DNA of 5,822 bases from Phycisphaerales bacterium (GTDB lineage Bacteria > Planctomycetota > Phycisphaerae > Phycisphaerales > UBA1924): contig JAESUL010000057.1 in the NCBI GenBank assembly GCA_016763115.1, positions 1 to 5,822 on the forward strand, read 5' to 3'. Position numbers and translations under genes: made by a program. Of this stretch, positions 1 through 5,462 are shown in pieces. Positions within the stretch are counted from its first letter, which is position 1. Every line of letters begins with the position of its first letter. The notes beneath the pieces are model-generated. The model was not told where the DNA came from and did not search any database. It worked only from the letters and a program-made list of their open reading frames with translations.

Positions 1-1
1 A

Positions 2-1729
2 GATGATGTTGCGCAACTTACTGCTGCACAATTGCACCGTAAAATTTCACCAATAGTATCGGGCGACGACGCCTTCATGCTCTACGACACCTACGGGTTC
101 CCGGTTGATCTCACGCAGATCATGGCTGAGGAACGCGGGTTGAGCGTTGACCTTGACGGCTTTGATCGTGCAATGGAAGAAGCCAAGGAACGCTCACGCT
201 CCGGTGGACGCAAGGACGAGGGGGGCACCAAGATCGAACTCCGCGCCGAACAAATCGCCAAGCTCAACCACCTGCACAACAAGCCCACCGACGACCACGC
301 CAAGTTCAGCGGCAAAGACCTGCGTGCAACGGTCAAGGCGATCTGGAACGGGCACAACTTTGACGACCACGCCGACAACACCATCGCGGGGATGAAGCCC
401 GTCGGGATCGTGCTCGACAAAACCAACTTCTATTCGGAGATGGGCGGACAGGTTGCCGACACGGGCGAGATCCAGGTCAACGGGTCCAACCCCGGATTGT
501 TCAAGGTCGTGAACACCAAATCCTTCGGCGGGTTCGTCGTCCACATCGGGCGGGTGCCCAAGGGCAAGATCAAGGTCGGTGACGATGTCATGCTGTATGT
601 CCAGCCCAAACGACGCGGGCTGGTCGAAGCAAACCATACCTGCACGCATATCCTCAACTTCGCCCTGCGAACAGTCCTCGGCGAGCACTGCGACCAGCGA
701 GGCTCACGCGTTGACCACGAGAAACTCCGCTTCGATTTCACCCACAACACGCCGATCGGGCAGACTGATCTTGAGAAGATCGAACAGATCGTCGCCCACC
801 AGATCGAGCAGAACCTGACCGTGTATTCAGAGCTGGCTCCGCTCGGGCAAGCCAAGCAGATCAGTTCGCTGCGCGCCGTGTTCGACGAGACCTACCCCGA
901 TCCGGTTCGTGTGGTTTCGATCGGTGTTGAGGTGTCCCAGTTGCTCCATGACCCGACCAGCGAGGCGTGGAAGTCCGTCTCCGTCGAGTTCTGTGGCGGC
1001 ACGCACCTGGCAACCACCGACAGCGCCAAGAGCTTTGCACTCATCAATGAAGAAGGCATCGCCAAGGGCATCCGAAGAATCACGGCGTTGACCGGGCAGT
1101 TGGCACTCGACGCCCATGATGCGGCTGACAAACTCGAAGCCGAAGCGGTGGACCTGACGCATGTCCCGCCCGCACAACTCCAAGCAAAGTACCAAGAGGT
1201 CTACGCCAAGGTTGACGAGGTTGTCATGCCCGCGATCCGCAAGCACGGCATCCGGGTGTACCTGACCAAGGTGCAAGAGCACATCAAGGCCTCCAAGAAA
1301 GAAGTTGCCAACGCCAAGGCGGGCGAAGCCCAGAAACTCGCGGCCGGGATCGCCGAGTCGGCCGCCGGATCGGCTGAGGAGATCGTGATCGCGACGCTTG
1401 AACTCGGGTCGGACCGATCGGCGATGGCAGCCGCCATGGCGACGATACAGAAAGCATGCCCAACCAAGGCCATCATCTTGATGAGCCCAGATTCCGAATC
1501 GGGGCGCGTTGGGCTCTTGGCCACAGTGCCGAGCACGATGATTACCAAGGGGCTCAAAGCGGGCGATTGGATCCGCGAGACCGCCGGGACCATGGGCGGC
1601 AAGGGCGGGGGCAACCCGATTCGGCCCAAGGATCGGGCACCGACGGCACCAAACTCCGCGAAGCAACCGCCCACGCTCGGACCTTTGCCCATTCCAAAAT
1701 CCACTAATCCGCACCCGGAGCACCCATGA
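2..1729 (+). CDS. alaS: Alanyl-tRNA synthetase, C-terminal two thirds (5' end outside window; frameshifted 3' end)
   Basis: AlaS charges tRNA-Ala with alanine in the cytoplasm and hydrolyses mischarged Ser/Gly-tRNA-Ala. The frame is open from base 2 and gives 575 residues, so the class II catalytic domain lies upstream of the window. Visible parts in order: the conserved LYDTYGFP segment (partial residues 27-34); an editing domain with the zinc motif HxxxH as HTCTH (212-216) and its partner CGGTH (331-335), followed by a KGIRRI segment; a helical linker (about 370-440); and the C-Ala/DHHA1 domain ending in GGKGGG (about 532-537). All editing-domain metal ligands are present. The protein is closer to what I remember of eukaryotic cytosolic AlaRS than to E. 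coli AlaS, for example in the YPDPVRVVSIG and SVEFCGGTHL segments. After GGKGGG the frame turns into a Pro-rich unconserved tail, while the expected tail lies in the next frame (see the separate entry). As read, the stop TGA overlaps the atpZ ATG; if the shift is corrected, the gene stops at 1705-1707. Identity is very secure, the end is not. Confidence 0.96.
   Translation, partial: DDVAQLTAAQLHRKISPIVSGDDAFMLYDTYGFPVDLTQIMAEERGLSVDLDGFDRAMEEAKERSRSGGRKDEGGTKIELRAEQIAKLNHLHNKPTDDHAKFSGKDLRATVKAIWNGHNFDDHADNTIAGMKPVGIVLDKTNFYSEMGGQVADTGEIQVNGSNPGLFKVVNTKSFGGFVVHIGRVPKGKIKVGDDVMLYVQPKRRGLVEANHTCTHILNFALRTVLGEHCDQRGSRVDHEKLRFDFTHNTPIGQTDLEKIEQIVAHQIEQNLTVYSELAPLGQAKQISSLRAVFDETYPDPVRVVSIGVEVSQLLHDPTSEAWKSVSVEFCGGTHLATTDSAKSFALINEEGIAKGIRRITALTGQLALDAHDAADKLEAEAVDLTHVPPAQLQAKYQEVYAKVDEVVMPAIRKHGIRVYLTKVQEHIKASKKEVANAKAGEAQKLAAGIAESAAGSAEEIVIATLELGSDRSAMAAAMATIQKACPTKAIILMSPDSESGRVGLLATVPSTMITKGLKAGDWIRETAGTMGGKGGGNPIRPKDRAPTAPNSAKQPPTLGPLPIPKSTNPHPEHP
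1612..1707 (+). other. Displaced conserved C-terminal tail of AlaS (-1 frame)
   Basis: Read in the frame beginning at 1612, this stretch encodes QPDSAQGSGTDGTKL and then about 16 more residues, ending at TAA 1705-1707. That is the normal continuation of the AlaS glycine-rich motif (GGKGGG-x-PD-x-AQ...). The main frame instead gives NPIRPKDRAPTAP and a Pro-rich run with no family resemblance. The switch falls at the G5 run 1607-1611. One extra G there would join the two parts as GGKGGG-QPDSAQ with no other change. In the corrected version alaS stops 18 bases before the atpZ ATG, which leaves room for the atpZ Shine-Dalgarno at 1717-1720. The cause could be a homopolymer under-call in the assembly (favoured), a recent real mutation, or recoding. 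The slip site C GGG GGC does not match the X XXY YYZ rule, so programmed frameshifting is less likely. Confidence 0.8.
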
Positions 1730-1998
1730 GCGACGAATCCACACGCAGAGCCTCCCAGAACCAGGCCCGCCAAGCCAAGGCGTGGTCGATCGCGCTGGAC
1801 CCGGTCTATGGGATGATTGGGCTCGGAGCGATCGGGTACGGGATCGATTACCTCGCGGATTCGGCGTATCGGTGGACGATTATCCTTGCAATTACGGGGC
1901 TGGTGGTCGGGTTTTACCGGTTTGTCAAGGAGGCCTTGGATCTCAATAGGGAGCAGGTCCAGTCGTCTGCGAGGACCGACGGCGACCCGGATACCTGA
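1726..1998 (+). CDS. atpZ: AtpZ, small membrane protein of the F-type ATPase operon (AtpZ/AtpI family)
   Basis: This 90-residue protein has a polar N-terminal tail (1-26) and two predicted membrane helices, about residues 28-45 and 50-67, joined by a short turn. It ends in a charged cytoplasmic tail. The glycine-rich first helix with the acidic YGIDYL end, and the GFYRFVKEA end of the second helix, are typical of the ATPase_gene1 (AtpZ/AtpI) family. Members sit at the head of ATP synthase operons and have been linked to c-ring assembly and to Mg/Ca transport together with AtpI; here that role is inferred from family and position. A Shine-Dalgarno GGAG (1717-1720) lies 5 bases before the ATG, which supports this start. 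As sequenced, the ATG overlaps the displaced alaS stop (ATGA), so the gene may be co-transcribed with alaS. Family call is fairly sure, exact function is not. Confidence 0.85.
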   Translation: MSDESTRRASQNQARQAKAWSIALDPVYGMIGLGAIGYGIDYLADSAYRWTIILAITGLVVGFYRFVKEALDLNREQVQSSARTDGDPDT

Positions 1999-2003
1999 TC
2001 CGG
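1987..2003 (+). promoter_or_regulatory. Small hairpin across the atpZ stop codon
   Basis: CCGGAT (1987-1992) and ATCCGG (1998-2003) form a perfect 6-bp stem around a 5-base loop that holds part of the stop codon. No U-run follows, so it is not an intrinsic terminator. It may be a stability or translational element, or chance. Confidence 0.3.
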
Positions 2004-2067
2004 TCGTCAGGCAGATTACGCGAAGTGGCGGGTCCCAAAGAATCCAAGGAAAACTCCTCTTTTATGT

Positions 2068-2132
2068 GTCGCCGATTGGATGAAGGCGACCTATGGTTCA
2101 CGCCCTGCTTGGCAGTGTCCACGCCTTGCAGG
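2068..2132 (+). promoter_or_regulatory. Two tandem stem-loops in the atpZ-atpI spacer
   Basis: The 179-bp spacer 1999-2177 holds no convincing gene. It contains GTCGCC (2068-2073) paired with GGCGAC (2085-2090) around an 11-base loop. It also contains CCTGC (2104-2108) paired with GCAGG (2128-2132), with an inner GGC (2111-2113)/GCC (2123-2125) stem behind a symmetric TT/TT internal loop. Neither is followed by a U-run. They could form a structured leader for atpI. I could not find a clear sigma-70 promoter here. The stretch is also open in the atpI frame, so it may instead be an N-terminal extension of that gene. Confidence 0.35.
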
Positions 2133-2177
2133 TTCGCACACGATCCGGACACGCACACGAGTCGATTTCACGCCACC

Positions 2178-2621
2178 ATGAGCACCGAATCATCACACAC
2201 CTTGGTCAAACTCCCGATCGCCAAACTCGGCGCGTCGGTGATCCTTGCGTGCGTGCTGTGTGCCTTTGCTGGCGGCGCAATCGGCACGACCCAGGGCGGG
2301 TCGATGCGTGACGGGATGCTAACGCTGATCGCGATGATCCCCAGTGTTGGGTTGTCGCCTCTTGTGCTCGGGGCGTTGCCCGCTCGGCTTGCCGGCGCGT
2401 GGAGTGTTCCGGTGCTGGGCGTGTCGATGGCCCGATCATTGATGGCGTTGTCCATCGGGCTGGCGATCTATCTCACGATGGACCCATCCAAGTTTGTATT
2501 CTTCTTGTCGCTGCTCGCAGCCCTGTTGATCGTTATGGTCATCGAGGTCGCCTCGGTGATGTTCTTGGTCCACGAGTACGCACCTGAAATACCATCGGAT
2601 GTCGCTGCGGAGGGCGTTTGA
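2178..2621 (+). CDS. Four-helix membrane protein in the AtpI position (divergent AtpI-like)
   Basis: This is a 147-residue, very hydrophobic protein with four predicted membrane helices at about residues 15-37, 46-68, 74-99 and 105-131 and a short acidic C-terminal tail. Size, four-helix topology and position between atpZ and atpB match AtpI, the small Fo accessory protein implicated in c-ring assembly. I see no sequence motif that proves the family, so the name rests mainly on context. The ATG at 2178 is chosen because the sequence becomes a typical membrane protein from here. It has no good Shine-Dalgarno. The frame is open further upstream, and an in-frame ATG at 2064 with AAGGA (2046-2050) about 13 bases before it would add a Cys/His-containing 38-residue extension that looks like translated spacer. 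The gene ends 2 bases before the atpB ATG, and its 3' end carries the atpB ribosome binding site, so the two are probably translationally coupled. Confidence 0.72.
   Translation: MSTESSHTLVKLPIAKLGASVILACVLCAFAGGAIGTTQGGSMRDGMLTLIAMIPSVGLSPLVLGALPARLAGAWSVPVLGVSMARSLMALSIGLAIYLTMDPSKFVFFLSLLAALLIVMVIEVASVMFLVHEYAPEIPSDVAAEGV
2609..2613 (+). promoter_or_regulatory. Ribosome binding site of atpB
   Basis: GGAGG lies 10 bases before the ATG at 2624 and inside the end of the upstream gene. It would be only 4 bases from the in-frame TTG at 2618, so it favours the ATG start. Confidence 0.7.
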
Positions 2622-2623
2622 GT

Positions 2624-3547
2624 ATGTCGAGTCTCACTCTCGGTGCTGCCGACCCGGTAGCCCATGTCATCAATCATCCGACCTTCGTCACCGAATCTGG
2701 TTGGGTGATCTGGTCGTCGGCGCAGACCAACCTTGTGTTGTCCGGGCTGATCCTCCTCTTTGTTGGTTTCTTTGTCGCCAAGGCGGTTTCCACCGGCGAT
2801 GAATCTCAGGGGCACCTCCGCTGGATCACCAACAACCGATTCGCGCACATGATCGAGGTCATCTGCGGGTACCTCCGCGAGAACACGGTTCGCCCGCTGT
2901 TGCATGAGCGAACCAACAAGATGATGCCGTTCTTGTGGACGGTCTTTTTCTTCATCCTGATCAACAACCTGCTCGGACTGATCCCATTGCTTGATTTGCA
3001 CAATCTGCTGCTCGGCGAAGCAGGTCTCGGGCTCAACCCAGAGATGGTCGCCAAGCACCAAGCTTTCATCGGCGGCACCGCAACGCAGAGTATCTATGTC
3101 ACCGCCGGGCTCTCGATGATCGCGGGGCTGATGATCAACTATTCGGGGATCAAAGAACTTGGAATCGCGGGGTACATCAAGCACCTGACCGCAGGATCTC
3201 CCATCTTTGTCTGGCCGATCATTATCCCCATCGAGATCATGGGCACCTTTATCAAGCCGATCGCGTTGGCGATTCGTTTGTTCGCCAACATGACCGCGGG
3301 CCATATCTTGGTCGCGGTGCAGCTCGGGTTTGCTGCCGACGGGTTTAGTTCGGGCACCATCATCGGGATACCCGTTGGTGTGATTTCAGGCGTTGGGGTG
3401 ATCGCGATCTACTTCCTCGAAATATTTGTCGCCTTCCTTCAGGCGTTTGTATTTATGTTCCTCACGACCGTGTTCATCTCGCTTCTGGCGCATCATGGTG
3501 AGCACGATCACGACCACGCACACGAAGGGGCACCGGCCCACGCGTGA
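2624..3547 (+). CDS. atpB: F-type ATP synthase subunit a
   Basis: Subunit a forms the proton half-channels of Fo beside the c-ring in the cytoplasmic membrane. The protein has 307 residues from the ATG at 2624. It has a periplasmic N-terminus, a first helix at about 36-55, the conserved FFFILINNLLGLIP helix (108-121), a further helix near 157-172, and the paired C-terminal helices that face the c-ring. The essential stator arginine is R218 in AIRLFANMTAGH. H227 occupies the place of E. coli Glu219 and E266 the place of E. coli His245, the swapped pair also seen in mitochondrial subunit a. Q273 in LQAFVFM matches the conserved Gln252. The C-terminus is a histidine/acid-rich tail (about 290-307) absent from E. 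coli AtpB. The gene follows the AtpI-like gene by 2 bases, and a 144-base spacer separates it from atpE. Identity is certain. Confidence 0.97.
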   Translation: MSSLTLGAADPVAHVINHPTFVTESGWVIWSSAQTNLVLSGLILLFVGFFVAKAVSTGDESQGHLRWITNNRFAHMIEVICGYLRENTVRPLLHERTNKMMPFLWTVFFFILINNLLGLIPLLDLHNLLLGEAGLGLNPEMVAKHQAFIGGTATQSIYVTAGLSMIAGLMINYSGIKELGIAGYIKHLTAGSPIFVWPIIIPIEIMGTFIKPIALAIRLFANMTAGHILVAVQLGFAADGFSSGTIIGIPVGVISGVGVIAIYFLEIFVAFLQAFVFMFLTTVFISLLAHHGEHDHDHAHEGAPAHA

Positions 3548-3561
3548 GTCGCACATAGTTG

Positions 3562-3593
3562 TTGGGCCTGGGGCTCCGCGGGGAGGCACCCAA
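3562..3593 (+). promoter_or_regulatory. GC-rich stem-loop in the atpB-atpE spacer
   Basis: TTGG-GCCT (3562-3569) pairs with AGGC (3584-3587) and CCAA (3590-3593) around a two-base bulge. The GC-rich loop can pair further. It lies 15 bases after the atpB stop and about 100 bases before atpE. No U-run follows, so it is unlikely to stop transcription. A block to 3' exonucleases or an RNA-processing site before the highly expressed c gene is possible. The rest of the 3548-3691 spacer shows no gene and no clear promoter. Confidence 0.4.
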
Positions 3594-3675
3594 GGCCATT
3601 GCGATCTGAGTTGGATCGACAGTGGATTCTTCCCGCATTTCCAAGGTTCTGGTCGAAACAAAGAATCGACCCCTG

Positions 3676-4066
<391 letters not shown>

Positions 4067-4113
4067 AAAACCAATCAGCAATCCGAGGTTGAAACACGCC
4101 TCGAGTTGGTTTT
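4067..4113 (+). promoter_or_regulatory. Two-tier stem-loop directly after atpE
   Basis: AAAACCAA (4067-4074), immediately after the atpE stop, is perfectly complementary to TTGGTTTT (4106-4113). Nested inside, CGAGG (4084-4088) pairs with CCTCG (4099-4103) around a 10-base loop. The 3' arm ends in TTTT, so the element looks like a weak terminator, or an mRNA 3'-end stabiliser between c and b. It ends 22 bases before the atpF start and leaves the atpF Shine-Dalgarno free. Confidence 0.55.
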
Positions 4114-4123
4114 CCTTGCACAT

Positions 4124-4127
4124 GGAG
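4124..4127 (+). promoter_or_regulatory. Ribosome binding site that fixes the atpF start
   Basis: GGAG lies 8 bases before the ATG at 4136. It argues against the upstream in-frame start at 4106, which falls inside the 3' arm of the post-atpE stem-loop and would put polar residues before a normal signal peptide. Confidence 0.75.
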
Positions 4128-4135
4128 AATTCCAG

Positions 4136-4714
4136 ATGAAGCGTTTCGCCTTTCTGTTGACCCTGACCACCCTCGCCCTGTTCAATGCCCGAGTTTTCGC
4201 TGCTGATGCTTCGGTAATCGAAAGCCCAAAGGGTGGCATTGCGCCGATGATCACCACGATCGTTGTGTTCGTGATTGTCGCGGGCATCTCAGCGGTGAGC
4301 ATCTGGCCCAAGATTGTCGGCGGGCTCGATGAGCGCAACGCCAAGATCACCGGCGAGATCGCCGCCGCCGAGGACGCACGCAAGCAGGCCAAAGAAGCGC
4401 TCAACGAGTACGAAAAAAGCCTCGCTGATGCCCGCGCCGAAGCCCAGCAGATGCTCGAAGCGACCAAGGCCCAGCAGATCGAACTCGCCGCCCAACTCAA
4501 GGCAACCGCCGAGACCGAGCTCACCGCGATGCGTGAAAAAGCCAAAGCCGACATCGACGCTGCCAAGAAACAAGCCCTCAACGAGCTCTATTCTGAGTCG
4601 ATCACCCTCGCCACCGTGATGGCGGGCAAGATCCTCCAACGCGAGGTCACCGCGGGCGACCAGCAGCGTCTGATGGAAGATTCCCTCGCCGAGATGAAGA
4701 CCGCCAAGAGCTAA
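4136..4714 (+). CDS. atpF: F-type ATP synthase subunit b, with N-terminal signal peptide
   Basis: Subunit b is the peripheral stalk that ties subunit a to F1 through delta. From the ATG at 4136 the product has 192 residues. Residues 1-22 look like a cleavable signal peptide (MKRF, hydrophobic core, VFA before A23). A single membrane helix spans about 36-58 (ITTIVVFVIVAG core). A long, highly charged Ala/Glu/Lys/Gln-rich helix at about 62-155 is the dimerising coiled coil. The C-terminal MAGKILQREV segment (162-171) and what follows is the delta-binding end. Only one b gene is present, so a homodimer is expected, unless a b' gene lies elsewhere. Most b subunits lack a signal peptide and begin with the membrane helix, so this preprotein form is unusual, but the resulting topology is the standard one. 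A 41-base gap with a hairpin separates it from atpH. Confidence 0.95.
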   Translation: MKRFAFLLTLTTLALFNARVFAADASVIESPKGGIAPMITTIVVFVIVAGISAVSIWPKIVGGLDERNAKITGEIAAAEDARKQAKEALNEYEKSLADARAEAQQMLEATKAQQIELAAQLKATAETELTAMREKAKADIDAAKKQALNELYSESITLATVMAGKILQREVTAGDQQRLMEDSLAEMKTAKS

Positions 4715-4721
4715 GCCAAGC

Positions 4722-4736
4722 CGGGCAGATTGCCCG
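4722..4736 (+). promoter_or_regulatory. Tight hairpin in the atpF-atpH gap
   Basis: CGGGCA (4722-4727) and TGCCCG (4731-4736) form a perfect 6-bp stem with a GAT loop. CAAG (4717-4720) and CTTG (4741-4744) could close an outer stem that ends one base before the atpH AAAGGA. There is no U-run, so an effect on mRNA stability or on atpH translation is more likely than termination. Confidence 0.45.
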
Positions 4737-4744
4737 TTGACTTG

Positions 4745-4750
4745 AAAGGA
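4745..4750 (+). promoter_or_regulatory. Ribosome binding site of atpH
   Basis: AAAGGA lies 5 bases before the ATG at 4756 and supports that start. Confidence 0.65.
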
Positions 4751-4755
4751 TCGCG

Positions 4756-5361
4756 ATGCCCCTGATCGAAGCACACCCCAACGCACTCGCCAAGGTCTAC
4801 GCCAAAAGCCTCTTCGAGCTCGCCCACGCCCAAGGCGGGCAAGCAAACACCGAATCGGTGCTCGCCGAGATCGAGGACATCCTCGAACTGGCCCGCAACG
4901 ATGCGAGTTTTTCCGAGATGCTTGCATCACGGCTGATCGACACCGACAAACGCGATGCCTCGATCGTGCGGATCTTCGAGGGCAAGGTCTCACCGCTCAC
5001 CCTCAACTTCCTGCGCCAACTCAACCGCAAGGGTCGGCTCGGCAACCTGCCTCCGATTGCGGCTGCGATGGACGAGATGGTCCAAGCCCAGTTCGGACGC
5101 ATCGAGGTCGATGTGTTCACCGCGACCCCGATCAGCGCCGACGATCTCGGCTCGGTCAAAAACCGGATCTCCGATGCATTGGGCAAGGATGTCATCCTCC
5201 ACCCGTACACCGATTCGTCGATGCTCGGGGGGATCAAGCTGCGTCTGGGCGATCAGTTGATTGATGCTTCGATCCAGGCCGAACTCCGCAAGATGCGTGA
5301 CCAACTCGTCAAAAATGGCGCCGCAGAGATCCGCGGGCGTGCCAATGACATGATCGGGTAA
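4756..5361 (+). CDS. atpH: F-type ATP synthase subunit delta (OSCP family)
   Basis: Delta sits on top of the F1 alpha/beta crown and binds the end of subunit b, holding the stator. The 201-residue protein is slightly longer than E. coli delta (177) but within family range. The N-terminal helical bundle (about 8-110) contains the family's opening AKVYAKSLFELA pattern (12-23), NFLRQLNRKGRL (84-95) and the following PPIAAAMDEM helix. The C-terminal domain (about 115-201) contains the conserved GGIKLRLGDQLIDASI stretch (158-173), typical of delta/OSCP, followed by a helix that ends the protein. It is the last gene of the operon: a terminator follows 27 bases after the stop, and atpA, which normally comes next, is absent. 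Identity is secure. Confidence 0.96.
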   Translation: MPLIEAHPNALAKVYAKSLFELAHAQGGQANTESVLAEIEDILELARNDASFSEMLASRLIDTDKRDASIVRIFEGKVSPLTLNFLRQLNRKGRLGNLPPIAAAMDEMVQAQFGRIEVDVFTATPISADDLGSVKNRISDALGKDVILHPYTDSSMLGGIKLRLGDQLIDASIQAELRKMRDQLVKNGAAEIRGRANDMIG

Positions 5362-5388
5362 TGCCCACGCGAATCACACGATTCTCCG

Positions 5389-5418
5389 AAGGATAAGCAC
5401 GACGCTTGTCCTTTTTTT
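5389..5418 (+). terminator. Intrinsic terminator of the atp operon
   Basis: AAGGATAAGC (5389-5398) pairs with GCTTGTCCTT (5404-5413) in a 10-bp stem with one G-U pair and a 5-base loop (ACGAC). A run of seven T (5412-5418) follows and overlaps the last two stem bases. This is the only classic terminator in the window. It separates the Fo/delta genes from pgk. Confidence 0.9.
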
Positions 5419-5431
5419 ATGCTTGGGCGCA

Positions 5432-5437
5432 TATCAT
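5432..5437 (+). promoter_or_regulatory. Possible -10 element of a pgk promoter
   Basis: TATCAT matches the TATAAT consensus at five of six positions and lies 25 bases before the pgk ATG, just after the terminator, where a new promoter is required. The only -35-like hexamer, TTGTCC (5406-5411), sits inside the terminator stem with a 20-base spacer, which is too long for a good promoter. The call rests on position more than sequence. Confidence 0.3.
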
Positions 5438-5450
5438 TTGCTACCCAAAC

Positions 5451-5456
5451 GAGGAG
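5451..5456 (+). promoter_or_regulatory. Ribosome binding site of pgk
   Basis: GAGGAG, 6 bases before the ATG at 5463, is the strongest Shine-Dalgarno in the window and fixes the pgk start. Confidence 0.8.
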
Positions 5457-5462
5457 CATCCC

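Noticed and set aside
1604..1615. Programmed -1 frameshifting in alaS
   Set aside because: The sequence C GGG GGC does not allow both tRNAs to re-pair, no clear downstream stimulatory structure was found, and AlaS is not known for recoding. An indel is simpler.
827..1744. A 305-codon open frame on the - strand over alaS
   Set aside because: It is a mirror of the well-supported alaS frame in GC-rich DNA. It has no family resemblance and no ribosome binding site context, and it crosses the alaS-atpZ boundary.
2064..2177. N-terminal extension of the atpI-like gene from the ATG at 2064
   Set aside because: The extension is Cys/His/Pro-rich, lies over hairpins, has a poorly spaced Shine-Dalgarno and would precede a normal membrane protein start. 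It is kept only as a minor alternative.
2618..2623. TTG start of atpB at 2618
   Set aside because: It adds two residues, is only 4 bases from the GGAGG, and a well-placed ATG follows at 2624.
2468..3304. A 278-codon open frame on the - strand over atpI and atpB
   Set aside because: It spans two conserved genes on the other strand and its product is low-complexity Asp/Arg/Gln-rich; it is a codon-bias shadow.
4106..4135. Upstream start of atpF at 4106
   Set aside because: It falls in the 3' arm of the post-atpE stem-loop and lacks a Shine-Dalgarno, whereas the ATG at 4136 has GGAG at 8 bases and opens a proper signal peptide.
5423..5448. TTGGG/CCCAA pairing in the pgk leader as a regulatory hairpin
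   Set aside because: The stem is only 5 bp with a 16-base loop and overlaps the presumed promoter; it is easily explained by chance.
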